Shown: positions 10,311-18,900 of the stretch, piece by piece
Position numbering within the stretch: the first letter of the stretch is position 1
Layout: each line of letters begins with the position of its first letter
Assembly: GCF_030540875.1 (NCBI RefSeq)
Contig: NZ_JAUOEM010000002.1
Span: 650,926-714,925 of the forward strand
From: Flavivirga amylovorans
GTDB lineage: Bacteria > Bacteroidota > Bacteroidia > Flavobacteriales > Flavobacteriaceae
Direction: 5' to 3'
Length of the DNA: 64,000 bases
Translations under genes and position numbers: made by a program
Notes under the pieces: generated by a model
The model's database searches: none
Seen by the model: the letters and a program-made list of their open reading frames with translations, nothing else
What the model was told of the DNA's origin: nothing

Positions 10311-10322
10311 GTGTACGTACAC
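10311..10322. promoter_or_regulatory. Candidate operator palindrome GTGTACGTACAC
   Basis: A perfect 12-bp palindrome with a central CpG lies just upstream of the DUF1080-Gfo-Gfo operon start. The form is typical of LacI-type operators, but no LacI regulator is seen in the window. A second weaker CpG-centred inverted repeat, ATCGAAAACGAT, lies near 10380-10391. Confidence 0.4.
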
Positions 10323-10529
10323 AAAATACGGATATTTATAGTGAAAACCAAAATGTTTACCTAGTTAAAATAATTAACAATCGAAAACGATTTCGCTGTA
10401 AGTATTTTGTTATCATGTAGTTATTTTGCTGGGAATATCATATTTATTTGAATAAACCTTTTTTTTAAAGCATTATTTATTGATATTAAGAATATCTTAG
10501 TCTAAGTCATAATTATTAAATCCAAGTAA

Positions 10530-12122
10530 ATGAGTGCTACTTTTTTAGAAATTCCGGAAGCTTATAAAATTACCTCACTTTTGCATCAAACAGCCTATTT
10601 GGTTGATGGTGAATTGAAACAATGGAAAGGCAATACCGCTGAGGTGTTTTCTACTATTTCATCTACGAAAGATTATAAACCAACACTTTTAGGAACCATT
10701 CCTCAATTAGGAGAGCAAGAAGCTTTATCGGCATTAGATTCTGCTTGCTTAGCGTATGATAAAGGACAAGGACTGTGGCCAACAATGAAGGTGGTTGATA
10801 GAATTGCTTGCATGGAAAAATTTGTAGAGCAAATGAAAACCAAGCGTGAGGAAATTGTGAAACTATTAATGTGGGAAATCGGGAAAAACCTTCCAGATTC
10901 AGAAAAAGAGTTCGATAGAACCATTGATTATATATACGACACTATTGAAGCTTATAAACAAATAGATAGAGATTCTGCTAAATTTGAAAAGAACGAAGGT
11001 GTATACGCACATATTCGTAGAGGACCTTTAGGGGTTGTTTTATGCCTAGGGCCTTATAATTATCCGTTAAATGAAACATTTACATTGCTTATTCCTGCTT
11101 TAATTATGGGGAACCCCGTAATCTTTAAACCTGCAAAGTTAGGTGTGTTATTAATTTCACCATTATTGGAAGCTTTTCAAAATAGCTTTCCTAAGGGAGT
11201 TGTAAATGTTATTTATGGGCGTGGACGTGTATTGGCAACACCAATTATGCAATCAGGTAAAATAGATGTATTAGCATTAATAGGTAATAGTAAATCTGCG
11301 AATGCTATTCAAAACAATCATCCAAAAAAGAATAGATTACGTTTGGTGTTAGGGTTAGAAGCAAAAAACCCAGCAATCGTTTTGCCAGACGCCGATATAG
11401 ATTTAGCAGTGAGCGAGTGTATTGCTGGAACATTATCTTTTAATGGACAACGTTGTACCGCTTTAAAAATATTATATGTACACGAATCTATTGTAGATGA
11501 ATTTAATAAACGATATTCTTCAAAAGTAGATGCGCTTAAGTTTGGGAACCCATGGGACTCCGGAGTTAAATTAACACCGCTTCCAGAAGTAAATAAGCCT
11601 TCATATATTAAAGAGTTAATAGATGATGCTCAGGAAAAAGGAGCAAAAATATTAAATAATAAGGGAGGTGAGCTTAGTGAGAATTTTATATTTCCAGCAG
11701 TTTTATATCCTGTAAATAAAAACATGCGAATTTATAATGAAGAACAGTTCGGACCATTAGTGCCTATTGTTCCATTTACAGATATTGAAGAGCCTTTAGA
11801 TGATATGGCAGCATCGAATTACGGACAGCAAGTGAGTTTATTTGGTAAAGATATAAATACATTATCACCATTAATTGATACTTTGGTAAATCTAGTCTGT
11901 CGTGTTAATTTAAATAGTTCTTGTCAACGAGGTCCAGATGTATATCCTTTTACTGGAAGAAAGGATTCTGCCTTTAGTACCTTAAGTGTACATGATGCAC
12001 TGCGATCTTTTTCTATAAGAACTTTTGTAGCATCAAAAGATAATGATTACAATAATGCTATTTTAAATGAATTGCTAGAAAAGAAAACATCCAATTTTAT
12101 AAGTACAGATTACATTTTATAA
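10530..12122 (+). CDS. gapN: Aldehyde dehydrogenase, NADP-dependent glyceraldehyde-3-phosphate dehydrogenase type
   Basis: 530 residues of the aldehyde dehydrogenase fold. Catalytic Cys309 is in [11 protein letters not shown] and the general base Glu277 in [10 protein letters not shown]. The sequence resembles non-phosphorylating GAPDH enzymes, which oxidise glyceraldehyde 3-phosphate straight to 3-phosphoglycerate and make NADPH. The exact substrate is inferred from overall resemblance, and another aldehyde is possible. It stands alone between a minus-strand sugar operon and the azurin gene. Its stop codon overlaps one arm of a 158-bp element with inverted ends. Confidence 0.8.
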   Translation: MSATFLEIPEAYKITSLLHQTAYLVDGELKQWKGNTAEVFSTISSTKDYKPTLLGTIPQLGEQEALSALDSACLAYDKGQGLWPTMKVVDRIACMEKFVEQMKTKREEIVKLLMWEIGKNLPDSEKEFDRTIDYIYDTIEAYKQIDRDSAKFEKNEGVYAHIRRGPLGVVLCLGPYNYPLNETFTLLIPALIMGNPVIFKPAKLGVLLISPLLEAFQNSFPKGVVNVIYGRGRVLATPIMQSGKIDVLALIGNSKSANAIQNNHPKKNRLRLVLGLEAKNPAIVLPDADIDLAVSECIAGTLSFNGQRCTALKILYVHESIVDEFNKRYSSKVDALKFGNPWDSGVKLTPLPEVNKPSYIKELIDDAQEKGAKILNNKGGELSENFIFPAVLYPVNKNMRIYNEEQFGPLVPIVPFTDIEEPLDDMAASNYGQQVSLFGKDINTLSPLIDTLVNLVCRVNLNSSCQRGPDVYPFTGRKDSAFSTLSVHDALRSFSIRTFVASKDNDYNNAILNELLEKKTSNFISTDYIL

Positions 12123-12279
12123 ACTCATTTAGACTTTTAGGATTTAAGCGAAACTTAGAAGTTTTTGCCTATGTTGAAGACTTTTTAGAGTTGCATAGCA
12201 GAGCTACGGAAGGAAAAAAAGACAAAAACAGAGCTGAAAACAGCCATTTTTTAGCAAATTGAAAAAGTCTAAATGAGTT
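12122..12279. mobile_element. MITE-like element with 17-bp perfect inverted ends
   Basis: AACTCATTTAGACTTTT (12122-12138) is exactly repeated in inverse at 12263-12279, enclosing about 124 bp with no coding potential and an inner inverted repeat (CTATG...CATAG). It could be a non-autonomous element or the template of a long-stem RNA. No target duplication is evident. Confidence 0.5.
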
Positions 12280-12327
12280 CTATAATAAAAGAGTATTAGC
12301 AATAATTATTTTGCTTAGCTTAATAAT

Positions 12328-12375
12328 AAAACAGTGCAATATTTTTCAGTGAAAAATACTGCACTGTTTTTTTTG
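12328..12375 (+). terminator. Intrinsic terminator
   Basis: An inverted repeat built on AACAGTGCA...TGCACTGTT with an inner ATTTTT/AAAAAT extension is followed by a run of T. It lies 3' of the gapN-type gene and the 158-bp element. Confidence 0.75.
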
Positions 12376-12515
12376 TTTATCCTACTATCTTTGGTTAATT
12401 TATAGCCAGATTTGGGGCGTTTTGTATGCCATCTATAGTAATTCAATATTCTGTCTTTGGGTATTGTTATGACTTAAATTATTAAAAGAAATAACAGATT
12501 TTAAAAAAGATTTAA

Positions 12516-13028
12516 ATGAAATTAACAAAGTATGTATTAGGAACCATTTTTTCTTGTATGGTATTAATAGCCTGTGGAGGGAAAGACGAAAAGAAGAAGG
12601 AAGGATTTAGTTATGAAAATAAAAAAGACACTTCTAAAAGTACGGAAGAGACAAACGCTAACGAGATCGTTATTTCGGGCAACGATTTAATGCAGTTTGA
12701 TAAAACTGAAATTAGAGTAAAAGCGGGAGAAAAAATAAAACTTACTTTAAGGCATATAGGAAAATTAGATGTTAATGTTATGGGACATAATTTTGTACTT
12801 CTTAAGCAAGGTGTAGATATTGCTGGGTTTGCTGGTAAAGCAGCTACAGAAAAAGAGAACCAATACATACCAAAAGGTGCAAAAGATGTTATTGCTTTTA
12901 CATCTTTAATTGGTGCTGGACAAACAACTTCTGTAGAGTTTGTTGTACCCGCGGCAGGAACTTACGATTTTTTATGCAGTTTCCCTGGTCATTATGCTAT
13001 GATGAAGGGTAAGTTCATCGTAGAGTAG
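12516..13028 (+). CDS. Azurin, lipoprotein form (blue copper protein)
   Basis: 170 residues with a lipoprotein signal (lipobox LIAC, Cys20), so it is probably anchored in the periplasm or outer membrane. The cupredoxin domain carries the azurin ligand set: His91 in VMGHNF, then Cys154, His159 and Met163 in FLCSFPGHYAMMKG. Azurins carry single electrons between redox proteins. Its neighbours are sugar dehydrogenases that need an electron acceptor and lack an obvious cytochrome gene, so it may serve them; this is inference only. Confidence 0.92.
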   Translation: MKLTKYVLGTIFSCMVLIACGGKDEKKKEGFSYENKKDTSKSTEETNANEIVISGNDLMQFDKTEIRVKAGEKIKLTLRHIGKLDVNVMGHNFVLLKQGVDIAGFAGKAATEKENQYIPKGAKDVIAFTSLIGAGQTTSVEFVVPAAGTYDFLCSFPGHYAMMKGKFIVE

Positions 13029-13076
13029 TTCCTTTTTCCGAAAATAACCTAATACCTATTTATAAGTATTGCAAAA

Positions 13077-13220
13077 ATGAAAGCAAAGAGATTCAATATA
13101 ATTATTTTTTCCTTTATAACTTTAACTGTTTTCTGTTGTTAAGAAAAGGAGAATATAGATGAAATTTACGAAAAACCAGAAATGATGAGGGAAGCACCTT
13201 CATTAGTTTGTCTTTTTTAA
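13077..13220 (+). pseudogene. Small lipoprotein-like reading frame broken by a stop codon
   Basis: Forty-eight codons from ATG with a hydrophobic start (IIIFSFITLTVFCC) resembling a lipoprotein signal. A TAA follows directly after the two cysteines, and the same frame then continues for 25 codons (EKENIDEIYEKPEMMREAP...) to a second stop. It lies 48 bp after azurin. Either a nonsense mutation split a short lipoprotein or the resemblance is chance. Confidence 0.4.
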
Positions 13221-13266
13221 TAAATTATTTGAAACCAAATTTATCAGAGTTTTGTACTTTAATACA

Positions 13267-14073
13267 TTACAATTCCAAAATCTCGATATTCTTAAACTCA
13301 ATTGGGTGACTTTCGCTTTGTAACGAGATATACCCACTTTTTAGAGGTTGAGTCTCCAGAGATTTCCAATATTCATTATTGTAGTCCACTTTGCCGCCGT
13401 ATTGAGGTTTGTAGTATCGCATCACTTCTTCATCGTTGATGAAATGCTTGATGATGGAGTCGTTCCTAACTTCAATTTCAAGTTTAACCCATTGATCACC
13501 GTGATACGTTTTTGAAGAAGATTTAAAACAATGGTCAGTTGCAATGTCATTATCTAAAACAACATGTGTTCCTGGAGTACATAAATTTCCGGTTGGTCTT
13601 TCGCCTGTGCCTAGCCCTCCTAAAAGTTGTACCTCAATTGAAACAGGGAAGTTTTGATCTAACCCAATTTTTTTTGGGTCTTCACAATGTATCATGACAC
13701 CACTATTAGCAGTTGCCCATGATTGACCGTCACTTAATTGTTTTCCTGTAAAACGATATTGTAAGCGTAATTTATAACTAGAAAAAGGCTTGCTATAGTA
13801 AATATGACCAAATGTTGAATTGAAAGTGTCATTATATTCGTCATAATTGACTTTAAGAGAACCATCTTCTGCTATGAAAGTATTTTTGTAATTATCGCCA
13901 GCAGGATGTCCTTTAATTTTAACGACCCAATCATCCAAATTTTTTCCATTAAATAAAGAAATCCATTCTTCAGCTGTTTCTTTTGTTTCGATTTTCTTTG
14001 TGTTTGTCTTTTCTTTACAACTTATTAAAAGTAAAATAAGTATAACATAAATGACACGTGGATAATGATTCAT
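13267..14073 (-). CDS. DUF1080 lipoprotein (3-keto-glycoside hydrolase-type)
   Basis: 268 residues from the ATG at 14073. The frame is open upstream into the previous gene, but this start gives a clean lipoprotein signal ending ILLLISCKEK. One DUF1080 domain follows from about residue 35 (EWISLFNGKNLDDW). The family cleaves glycosides oxidised at C3. It is the last gene of the minus-strand operon with two GMC dehydrogenases and two small subunits, which would supply the 3-keto substrate. The lipid anchor places it in the same compartment as the Tat-exported dehydrogenases. Confidence 0.85.
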   Translation of the reverse strand: MNHYPRVIYVILILLLISCKEKTNTKKIETKETAEEWISLFNGKNLDDWVVKIKGHPAGDNYKNTFIAEDGSLKVNYDEYNDTFNSTFGHIYYSKPFSSYKLRLQYRFTGKQLSDGQSWATANSGVMIHCEDPKKIGLDQNFPVSIEVQLLGGLGTGERPTGNLCTPGTHVVLDNDIATDHCFKSSSKTYHGDQWVKLEIEVRNDSIIKHFINDEEVMRYYKPQYGGKVDYNNEYWKSLETQPLKSGYISLQSESHPIEFKNIEILEL

Positions 14074-14086
14074 ATTTCTATAAATT

Positions 14087-14692
14087 TTATAAAGACCATG
14101 CTTTACTGTTAGTTGATTTTTCAAGTGAAATACATCCTATTTGAGCTCCAGGAATTGGATCGTATGCCAAAACATTTTCTCCAATTTGTTCACTGGTTTT
14201 ATAGGCCCAGACAGCATTGTTTCTTAACTCTGAAAGTGCATTGAAAATAATAGCATCTACATTGTTCTCGTCACTTTCATTTTCATAAATAATTCTTTGT
14301 TCTTTGGAAGCTTTTAAATATTTAGCTAACAAGGCATCATATTCTTTATGCTCTAATTCAGAAGTTCCTTCTTCGGGAATATTCAAGGCTTTTGTAATGG
14401 CATCAATTCCTTTTTTGAATTTAAGTTGCTCTTCATCATCATACATTTTATAAGCCAATAAATCGATAAATTCAGGAACATTAACATCGAGAGCTCCCGG
14501 AGTTGTTTCCGTTGCTGGAAGTATAATGTCTATTAATTTTTTTATAATAATACCTTCATCTACAGATAAGAATTTAGGGACCCATAATGTTACTTCTGTT
14601 TTACAACTTTGAAGCAAACTCATTATACTAGGAGCAGCAATGGTGTAGCCTAATGTAAGTCCTAATCCTTTTAAAGCATCTCTTCTTTTCAT
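14087..14692 (-). CDS. Small subunit of GMC dehydrogenase (gluconate 2-dehydrogenase subunit 3 family), Tat signal
   Basis: 201 residues from the ATG at 14692. The N-terminus MKRRDALKGLGLTLGYTIA is a twin-arginine signal. The mature part resembles gluconate 2-dehydrogenase subunit 3, the partner of FAD-dependent GMC dehydrogenases. The GMC gene ends one base upstream, so translation is probably coupled. The catalytic subunit has no signal of its own, so this subunit presumably carries it through the Tat pore. It is paralogous to the subunit gene at 16396. Confidence 0.88.
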   Translation of the reverse strand: MKRRDALKGLGLTLGYTIAAPSIMSLLQSCKTEVTLWVPKFLSVDEGIIIKKLIDIILPATETTPGALDVNVPEFIDLLAYKMYDDEEQLKFKKGIDAITKALNIPEEGTSELEHKEYDALLAKYLKASKEQRIIYENESDENNVDAIIFNALSELRNNAVWAYKTSEQIGENVLAYDPIPGAQIGCISLEKSTNSKAWSL

Positions 14693-14693
14693 C

Positions 14694-16379
14694 TTACATG
14701 TTTTTAAATTGCTTTGCTGCATGGTTTGCAGCTCTTGCTGTTAAAGCCATATACGTTAATGACGGGTTTTGACATCCCGATGAGGTCATACATGAACCGT
14801 CTGTTACATATACATTAGAGACTTTGTGTATTTGGTTGTGTTTATTCAAAATAGACGTTTTTGGATTTCTACCCATTCGGGCGGTTCCCATTTCATGAAT
14901 TCCAATGCCCGGTGCATCTGGATTATCAAATGTTTTAATATCCTTAAAACCAGCCTTTTCTAACATGACCGCAGCTTGCAGAACCATATCTTTACGCATC
15001 TTTAGCTCATTTTCTTTCCATTCTGCATCAAATGTTATGGTTGGTAATCCCCAATCGTCTAATTTGTTATAATCCAATGTCATCTTATTATCATGATTGG
15101 GCAAGCATTCGCCAAAGCCACCTAGTCCCATGCGCCATTCTCCAGGTTCCAGTATTTTTTCTTTGAATTCTGCACCATACGCTAATTCTGCAACATGCTC
15201 AGAAATACCATTTCTACCTGCGCCTCCTTGATAGCCATAACCTCTTAAGAAATCTTTTTTATGTGTTTTATCATCACCCAAATTTCTAAATCTTGGAATG
15301 TAAATACCGTTTGGGCGTCTTCCTTTGTAATATTTGTCATTGAATCCATCAAATCTTCCTGAAGCTCCTGCCCCTAAATGATGATCCATAATGTTATGTC
15401 CCAATTCTCCTGAATCATTCCCTAGGCCATTTGGAAACCTATCAGATTTAGATTGTAATAATATAGATGTAGATGCCATAGACGATGCACAACAAAAAAT
15501 GATACTTGCATTAAATACCATTGATTCTTTAGTTTCTGTATCAATAACCTTAACTCCTGTTGCTTTTTTTAAATCTTGATCATAAATAATTTCATGGACA
15601 ATAGAGTTTGGTCTAAGTGTCATGTTACCAGTAAGCTCTGCAGCTGGTAATGTTGAAGAGTTACTACTAAAATATGCCCCAAATGGGCAACCTCGCATAC
15701 ATCTGTTTCTAAATTGACAGTTACTTCGTCCATCGTGGCTTTTAGTTCCAGTTATGTGAGCTATTCTTCCTATGGTAAGTAGTCTGTCATCAAAATTCTC
15801 TGAGAGACTATTTTTTAAGTGTTCTTCTACACAATTAAGTTGCATGGGAGGGCTAAAAATACCATCGGGCAGTTGAGGAAGTCCTAATTTTTCTCCACTA
15901 ACACCAATATATGATTCTACATAATCGTACCAAGGTGAAATATCTTTATAGCGAATAGGCCAATCAACACCATGTCCGTCTTTTTTATTAGCTTCAAAAT
16001 CCAGATCACTTAAACGATAACTCTGTCTGCCCCATGTAATAGAACGGCCTCCTACATGATAGCCGCGCATCCAATCGAATCGTTTCGTTTCATTGTAAGG
16101 GTGTTTTAAATCGTTAACAAACCAATGTCTGTGTTCTGCTCTTGTAGTATAGCCGGTTCGACTTTGTTTTTGTTGTGTTTCTTTGTCTTTTACAGATATA
16201 TTTCCTCTTAGTTCAAAATCCCAAGGATCCTTATGCATAGTTGGATAATCTTCGATGTGCCTCACCATGGGGCCACGTTCTAAAACCAATGTTTTTAGTC
16301 CGTTTTTACAAAGTTCTTTGGCGGCCCATCCACCCGAAATACCAGTACCTATTACAATGGCGTCATAAGAATCCCTCAT
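14694..16379 (-). CDS. GMC family FAD dehydrogenase, probable glycoside 3-dehydrogenase (copy 1)
   Basis: 561 residues. The FAD motif GTGISGGWAAKEL is at about residues 11-23. Cys221, Cys227 and Cys231 (C-x5-C-x3-C in NCQFRNRCMRGC) match the spacing that binds a 3Fe-4S cluster in bacterial FAD glucose dehydrogenases. The C-terminal GMC motifs HEMGTARMG and QNPSLTYMALTARAA are present. No signal peptide is seen, so export with the Tat-bearing small subunit encoded next is likely. By context with DUF1080 and Gfo/Idh genes the best guess is oxidation of a sugar at C3. It is a close paralogue of the gene at 17018. Confidence 0.85.
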   Translation of the reverse strand: MRDSYDAIVIGTGISGGWAAKELCKNGLKTLVLERGPMVRHIEDYPTMHKDPWDFELRGNISVKDKETQQKQSRTGYTTRAEHRHWFVNDLKHPYNETKRFDWMRGYHVGGRSITWGRQSYRLSDLDFEANKKDGHGVDWPIRYKDISPWYDYVESYIGVSGEKLGLPQLPDGIFSPPMQLNCVEEHLKNSLSENFDDRLLTIGRIAHITGTKSHDGRSNCQFRNRCMRGCPFGAYFSSNSSTLPAAELTGNMTLRPNSIVHEIIYDQDLKKATGVKVIDTETKESMVFNASIIFCCASSMASTSILLQSKSDRFPNGLGNDSGELGHNIMDHHLGAGASGRFDGFNDKYYKGRRPNGIYIPRFRNLGDDKTHKKDFLRGYGYQGGAGRNGISEHVAELAYGAEFKEKILEPGEWRMGLGGFGECLPNHDNKMTLDYNKLDDWGLPTITFDAEWKENELKMRKDMVLQAAVMLEKAGFKDIKTFDNPDAPGIGIHEMGTARMGRNPKTSILNKHNQIHKVSNVYVTDGSCMTSSGCQNPSLTYMALTARAANHAAKQFKNM

Positions 16380-16395
16380 TTGTATGTTTTAAAAT

Positions 16396-17013
16396 TTATA
16401 AAGCCCATGCGCGACCTCCAGTGGCTTCATCTAGTGAAATACAACCTTGATAACTACCAGGGATTGGATCATAAACTAAAACGTCTTTACCTACTTTTTC
16501 AGAGGTAAAATACCCAAATAGGGTATAATATTTAATAGATAATAAGAACTTGTATAAAGAATAATCATCCATTCGATCTTTTTCAATTTTTGCTACGGGA
16601 AGCCTTTGCTCTTTTAATATACTTTCTGTATCTTCTTCTGAAATATTAAAATAAGATGATAATGATTTTTCAAAATCCTCTTTTTTAGTATCTAAAACAG
16701 ATGTGTTCAGATTTTTAACAAAAATAACAGCACCTTTTCTAAAGAGTTCTTGATTTTCTTTTTTCTCGATGTCGTTGTACATTAAATCTAAAAATTGAGG
16801 AATATTAACATCAAGTGCTCCCAGTGTATCCGAGGCAGGCAAAATAATATCTGCTAAATGTGTTACCATATGTTTTTCTTCTGGAGATAAAAATAAAGGT
16901 GTCCAAGTTTCGGTTTCTGCATTGCAGGAAGCAAGCATATTGAATATAGTTGGAGTGGCTACTGCATAGCCTAAACTCATGGTTAAGTTTTTTAATGCGG
17001 ATCTTCTGTTCAT
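16396..17013 (-). CDS. Small subunit of GMC dehydrogenase (subunit 3 family), Tat signal, second copy
   Basis: 205 residues from the ATG at 17013, giving a Tat-type start MNRRSALKNLTMSLGYA. It is related to the small subunit at 14087: both share the ILPASD/ILPATE-type segment, ALDVNIPQFLDL or its equivalent, and the C-terminal YDPIPGxxxGCISL. It starts 4 bp after the second GMC gene stop and ends 16 bp before the first GMC gene. The operon therefore contains two complete dehydrogenase pairs in tandem, probably from duplication followed by divergence. Confidence 0.86.
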   Translation of the reverse strand: MNRRSALKNLTMSLGYAVATPTIFNMLASCNAETETWTPLFLSPEEKHMVTHLADIILPASDTLGALDVNIPQFLDLMYNDIEKKENQELFRKGAVIFVKNLNTSVLDTKKEDFEKSLSSYFNISEEDTESILKEQRLPVAKIEKDRMDDYSLYKFLLSIKYYTLFGYFTSEKVGKDVLVYDPIPGSYQGCISLDEATGGRAWAL

Positions 17014-17017
17014 AACC

Positions 17018-18742
17018 TTAGCTTGTTTTATTTTTTTTGAATTCTGCAGCTGCATGGTTTGCAGCTCTTGCTGTTAAAGCCATATATGTTAATGACGGGT
17101 TTTGACAGGCAGACGATGTCATACAGGCCCCATCTGTAACATAAACATTTGGCACTGTATGAACTTGATTGTGTTTGTTCAAAATGGATGTTTTAGGATC
17201 ATGCCCCATTCTCGCGGTACCCATTTCATGAATACAAGCGCCAGGAACAGCTTTTCCTAAATGACCTTTTACGTTTTTGTAACCTGCAGCTTCTAGCATG
17301 GCGACAGCTTGGTCTCTCATGTCTTCTCGCATTTTTATTTCGTTTTCTTTTATTTCGGCATCCATATCTAATGTAGGTAAGCCCCATTCATCCAGAACGT
17401 CATAGTTTAGAGATACTTTATTTTCATGATAGGGCAAGCATTCACCAAAACCAGACATGCCTATACGCCATGGACCAGGTTTTAAAAGGTCCTCTTTTAA
17501 TTCTTTTCCGAAACTTAATTCTGAAACTGCACGTTGCCATCCTGTTCTGCTAGCACCACCTTGATAACCATAGCCTCTAATAAATTCTTTCTGTTCGGTT
17601 TTGTTATCTAAATTTCTGAATCTTGGAATGTAGAAGCCATTAGGTTTTCTGCCTTTGTAATATTTGTCATCGAAACCTTCAATTTCGGCTGATGCTCCTA
17701 CAGCGTAATGATGATCCATAAGGTTGTGACCGAGCTCGCCGCTATCATTACCCAATCCGTTGGGAAATCTTTTAGATTTTGACTGTAATAAAATAGATGT
17801 TGACCCTAATGCCGATGCACAATTAAATATAATATCTGCTTTAAAGAAGAACTTCTCTTTGGTTTCTGCATCAATAACTTTTACACCCGAAGCTAAACCA
17901 GAAACTTCATCATAAACAATTTCATAAGCAATAGAATTTGGTCGTAAATGCATGTTGCCAGTTCGTTCTGCCGCTGGTAATGTTGAGGAATTACTACTAA
18001 AATAACCACCAAAGGGACACCCACGAATGCATCTGTTTCTATATTGACAGTTAGATCTGCCTTCATGTGTAGCATTTCCTGTTTTATGAGCTACTCTACC
18101 AGGAGTTAATACTCTGCCGTCATCAAATTTATTTTCTATTTTTTCTTGTAAATCCTTTTCAACACAATTTAATTCCATAGGATCGGAAAGTTTTCCGTCG
18201 GGTAACTGAGAAAGTCCTAAGTTTTGACCTGAAACACCAATAAACTCTTCTACTTTGTCATACCATGGTGCTATGTCTTTATAGCGAATTGGCCAATCAA
18301 CACCGTGCCCATCTTTTTTATTGGCCTCAAAATCCATGTCACTTAATCTATAACTGTGTCTGCCCCACATTAAAGAACGACCTCCAACATGATAGCCACG
18401 AAGCCATAAATATTCCTTTACCTCGTTGTAAGGATGTTTTAAGTCGTCTACAAACCAATGTTTGGTTGCTGGTTTTGTAAGTGCTCCTCTCCATAACCTA
18501 CTTTGAACTTTTTGATTTTCAAGGTCTTTTTCGGCTATTTGGCCTCGGTGCTTAAAATCCCAAGGATCCATATGCATAGTTGGGTAATCTTCAATATGTT
18601 TTACCATACGACCTCTATCAAGAACCAACGTTTTTAATCCGTTTTCGCAAAGTTCTTTAGCTGCCCATCCACCCGAAATTCCAGTTCCTATAACGATTGC
18701 GTCATAGGAAGTTGGGTACTCTGTTATTGCGTTTTCTATCAT
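17018..18742 (-). CDS. GMC family FAD dehydrogenase, probable glycoside 3-dehydrogenase (copy 2)
   Basis: 574 residues and first gene of the minus-strand operon. The FAD motif GTGISGGWAAKEL starts at about residue 19. The cluster-binding cysteines are Cys232, Cys238 and Cys242 (NCQYRNRCIRGC). The C-terminal motifs HEMGTARMG and CQNPSLTYMALTARAA match copy 1. It has no signal peptide, and the Tat signal is on the adjacent small subunit. The two large subunits are alike along their whole length but differ in the N-terminal extension and in the region around 60-90, which may tune substrate choice. An AraC regulator diverges 158 bp away. Confidence 0.85.
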   Translation of the reverse strand: MIENAITEYPTSYDAIVIGTGISGGWAAKELCENGLKTLVLDRGRMVKHIEDYPTMHMDPWDFKHRGQIAEKDLENQKVQSRLWRGALTKPATKHWFVDDLKHPYNEVKEYLWLRGYHVGGRSLMWGRHSYRLSDMDFEANKKDGHGVDWPIRYKDIAPWYDKVEEFIGVSGQNLGLSQLPDGKLSDPMELNCVEKDLQEKIENKFDDGRVLTPGRVAHKTGNATHEGRSNCQYRNRCIRGCPFGGYFSSNSSTLPAAERTGNMHLRPNSIAYEIVYDEVSGLASGVKVIDAETKEKFFFKADIIFNCASALGSTSILLQSKSKRFPNGLGNDSGELGHNLMDHHYAVGASAEIEGFDDKYYKGRKPNGFYIPRFRNLDNKTEQKEFIRGYGYQGGASRTGWQRAVSELSFGKELKEDLLKPGPWRIGMSGFGECLPYHENKVSLNYDVLDEWGLPTLDMDAEIKENEIKMREDMRDQAVAMLEAAGYKNVKGHLGKAVPGACIHEMGTARMGHDPKTSILNKHNQVHTVPNVYVTDGACMTSSACQNPSLTYMALTARAANHAAAEFKKNKTS

Positions 18743-18900
18743 TATTATATTTAGTGTAATTGTTTGTGTCTTTCTTAAAAGATTACTGTAAATGATGATT
18801 TGATAATATTCTTTGTTAAAAAAAGAAAAAACAACATTTTAAATTTCTAATTATTGGGAAATTAATTAATTTGCATGATAACAGTGTTCAAATTATTTCA

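Noticed and set aside
14074-14124. Longer N-terminus of the DUF1080 lipoprotein
   Set aside because: The extra 17 residues overlap the upstream small-subunit gene and would bury the lipoprotein signal.
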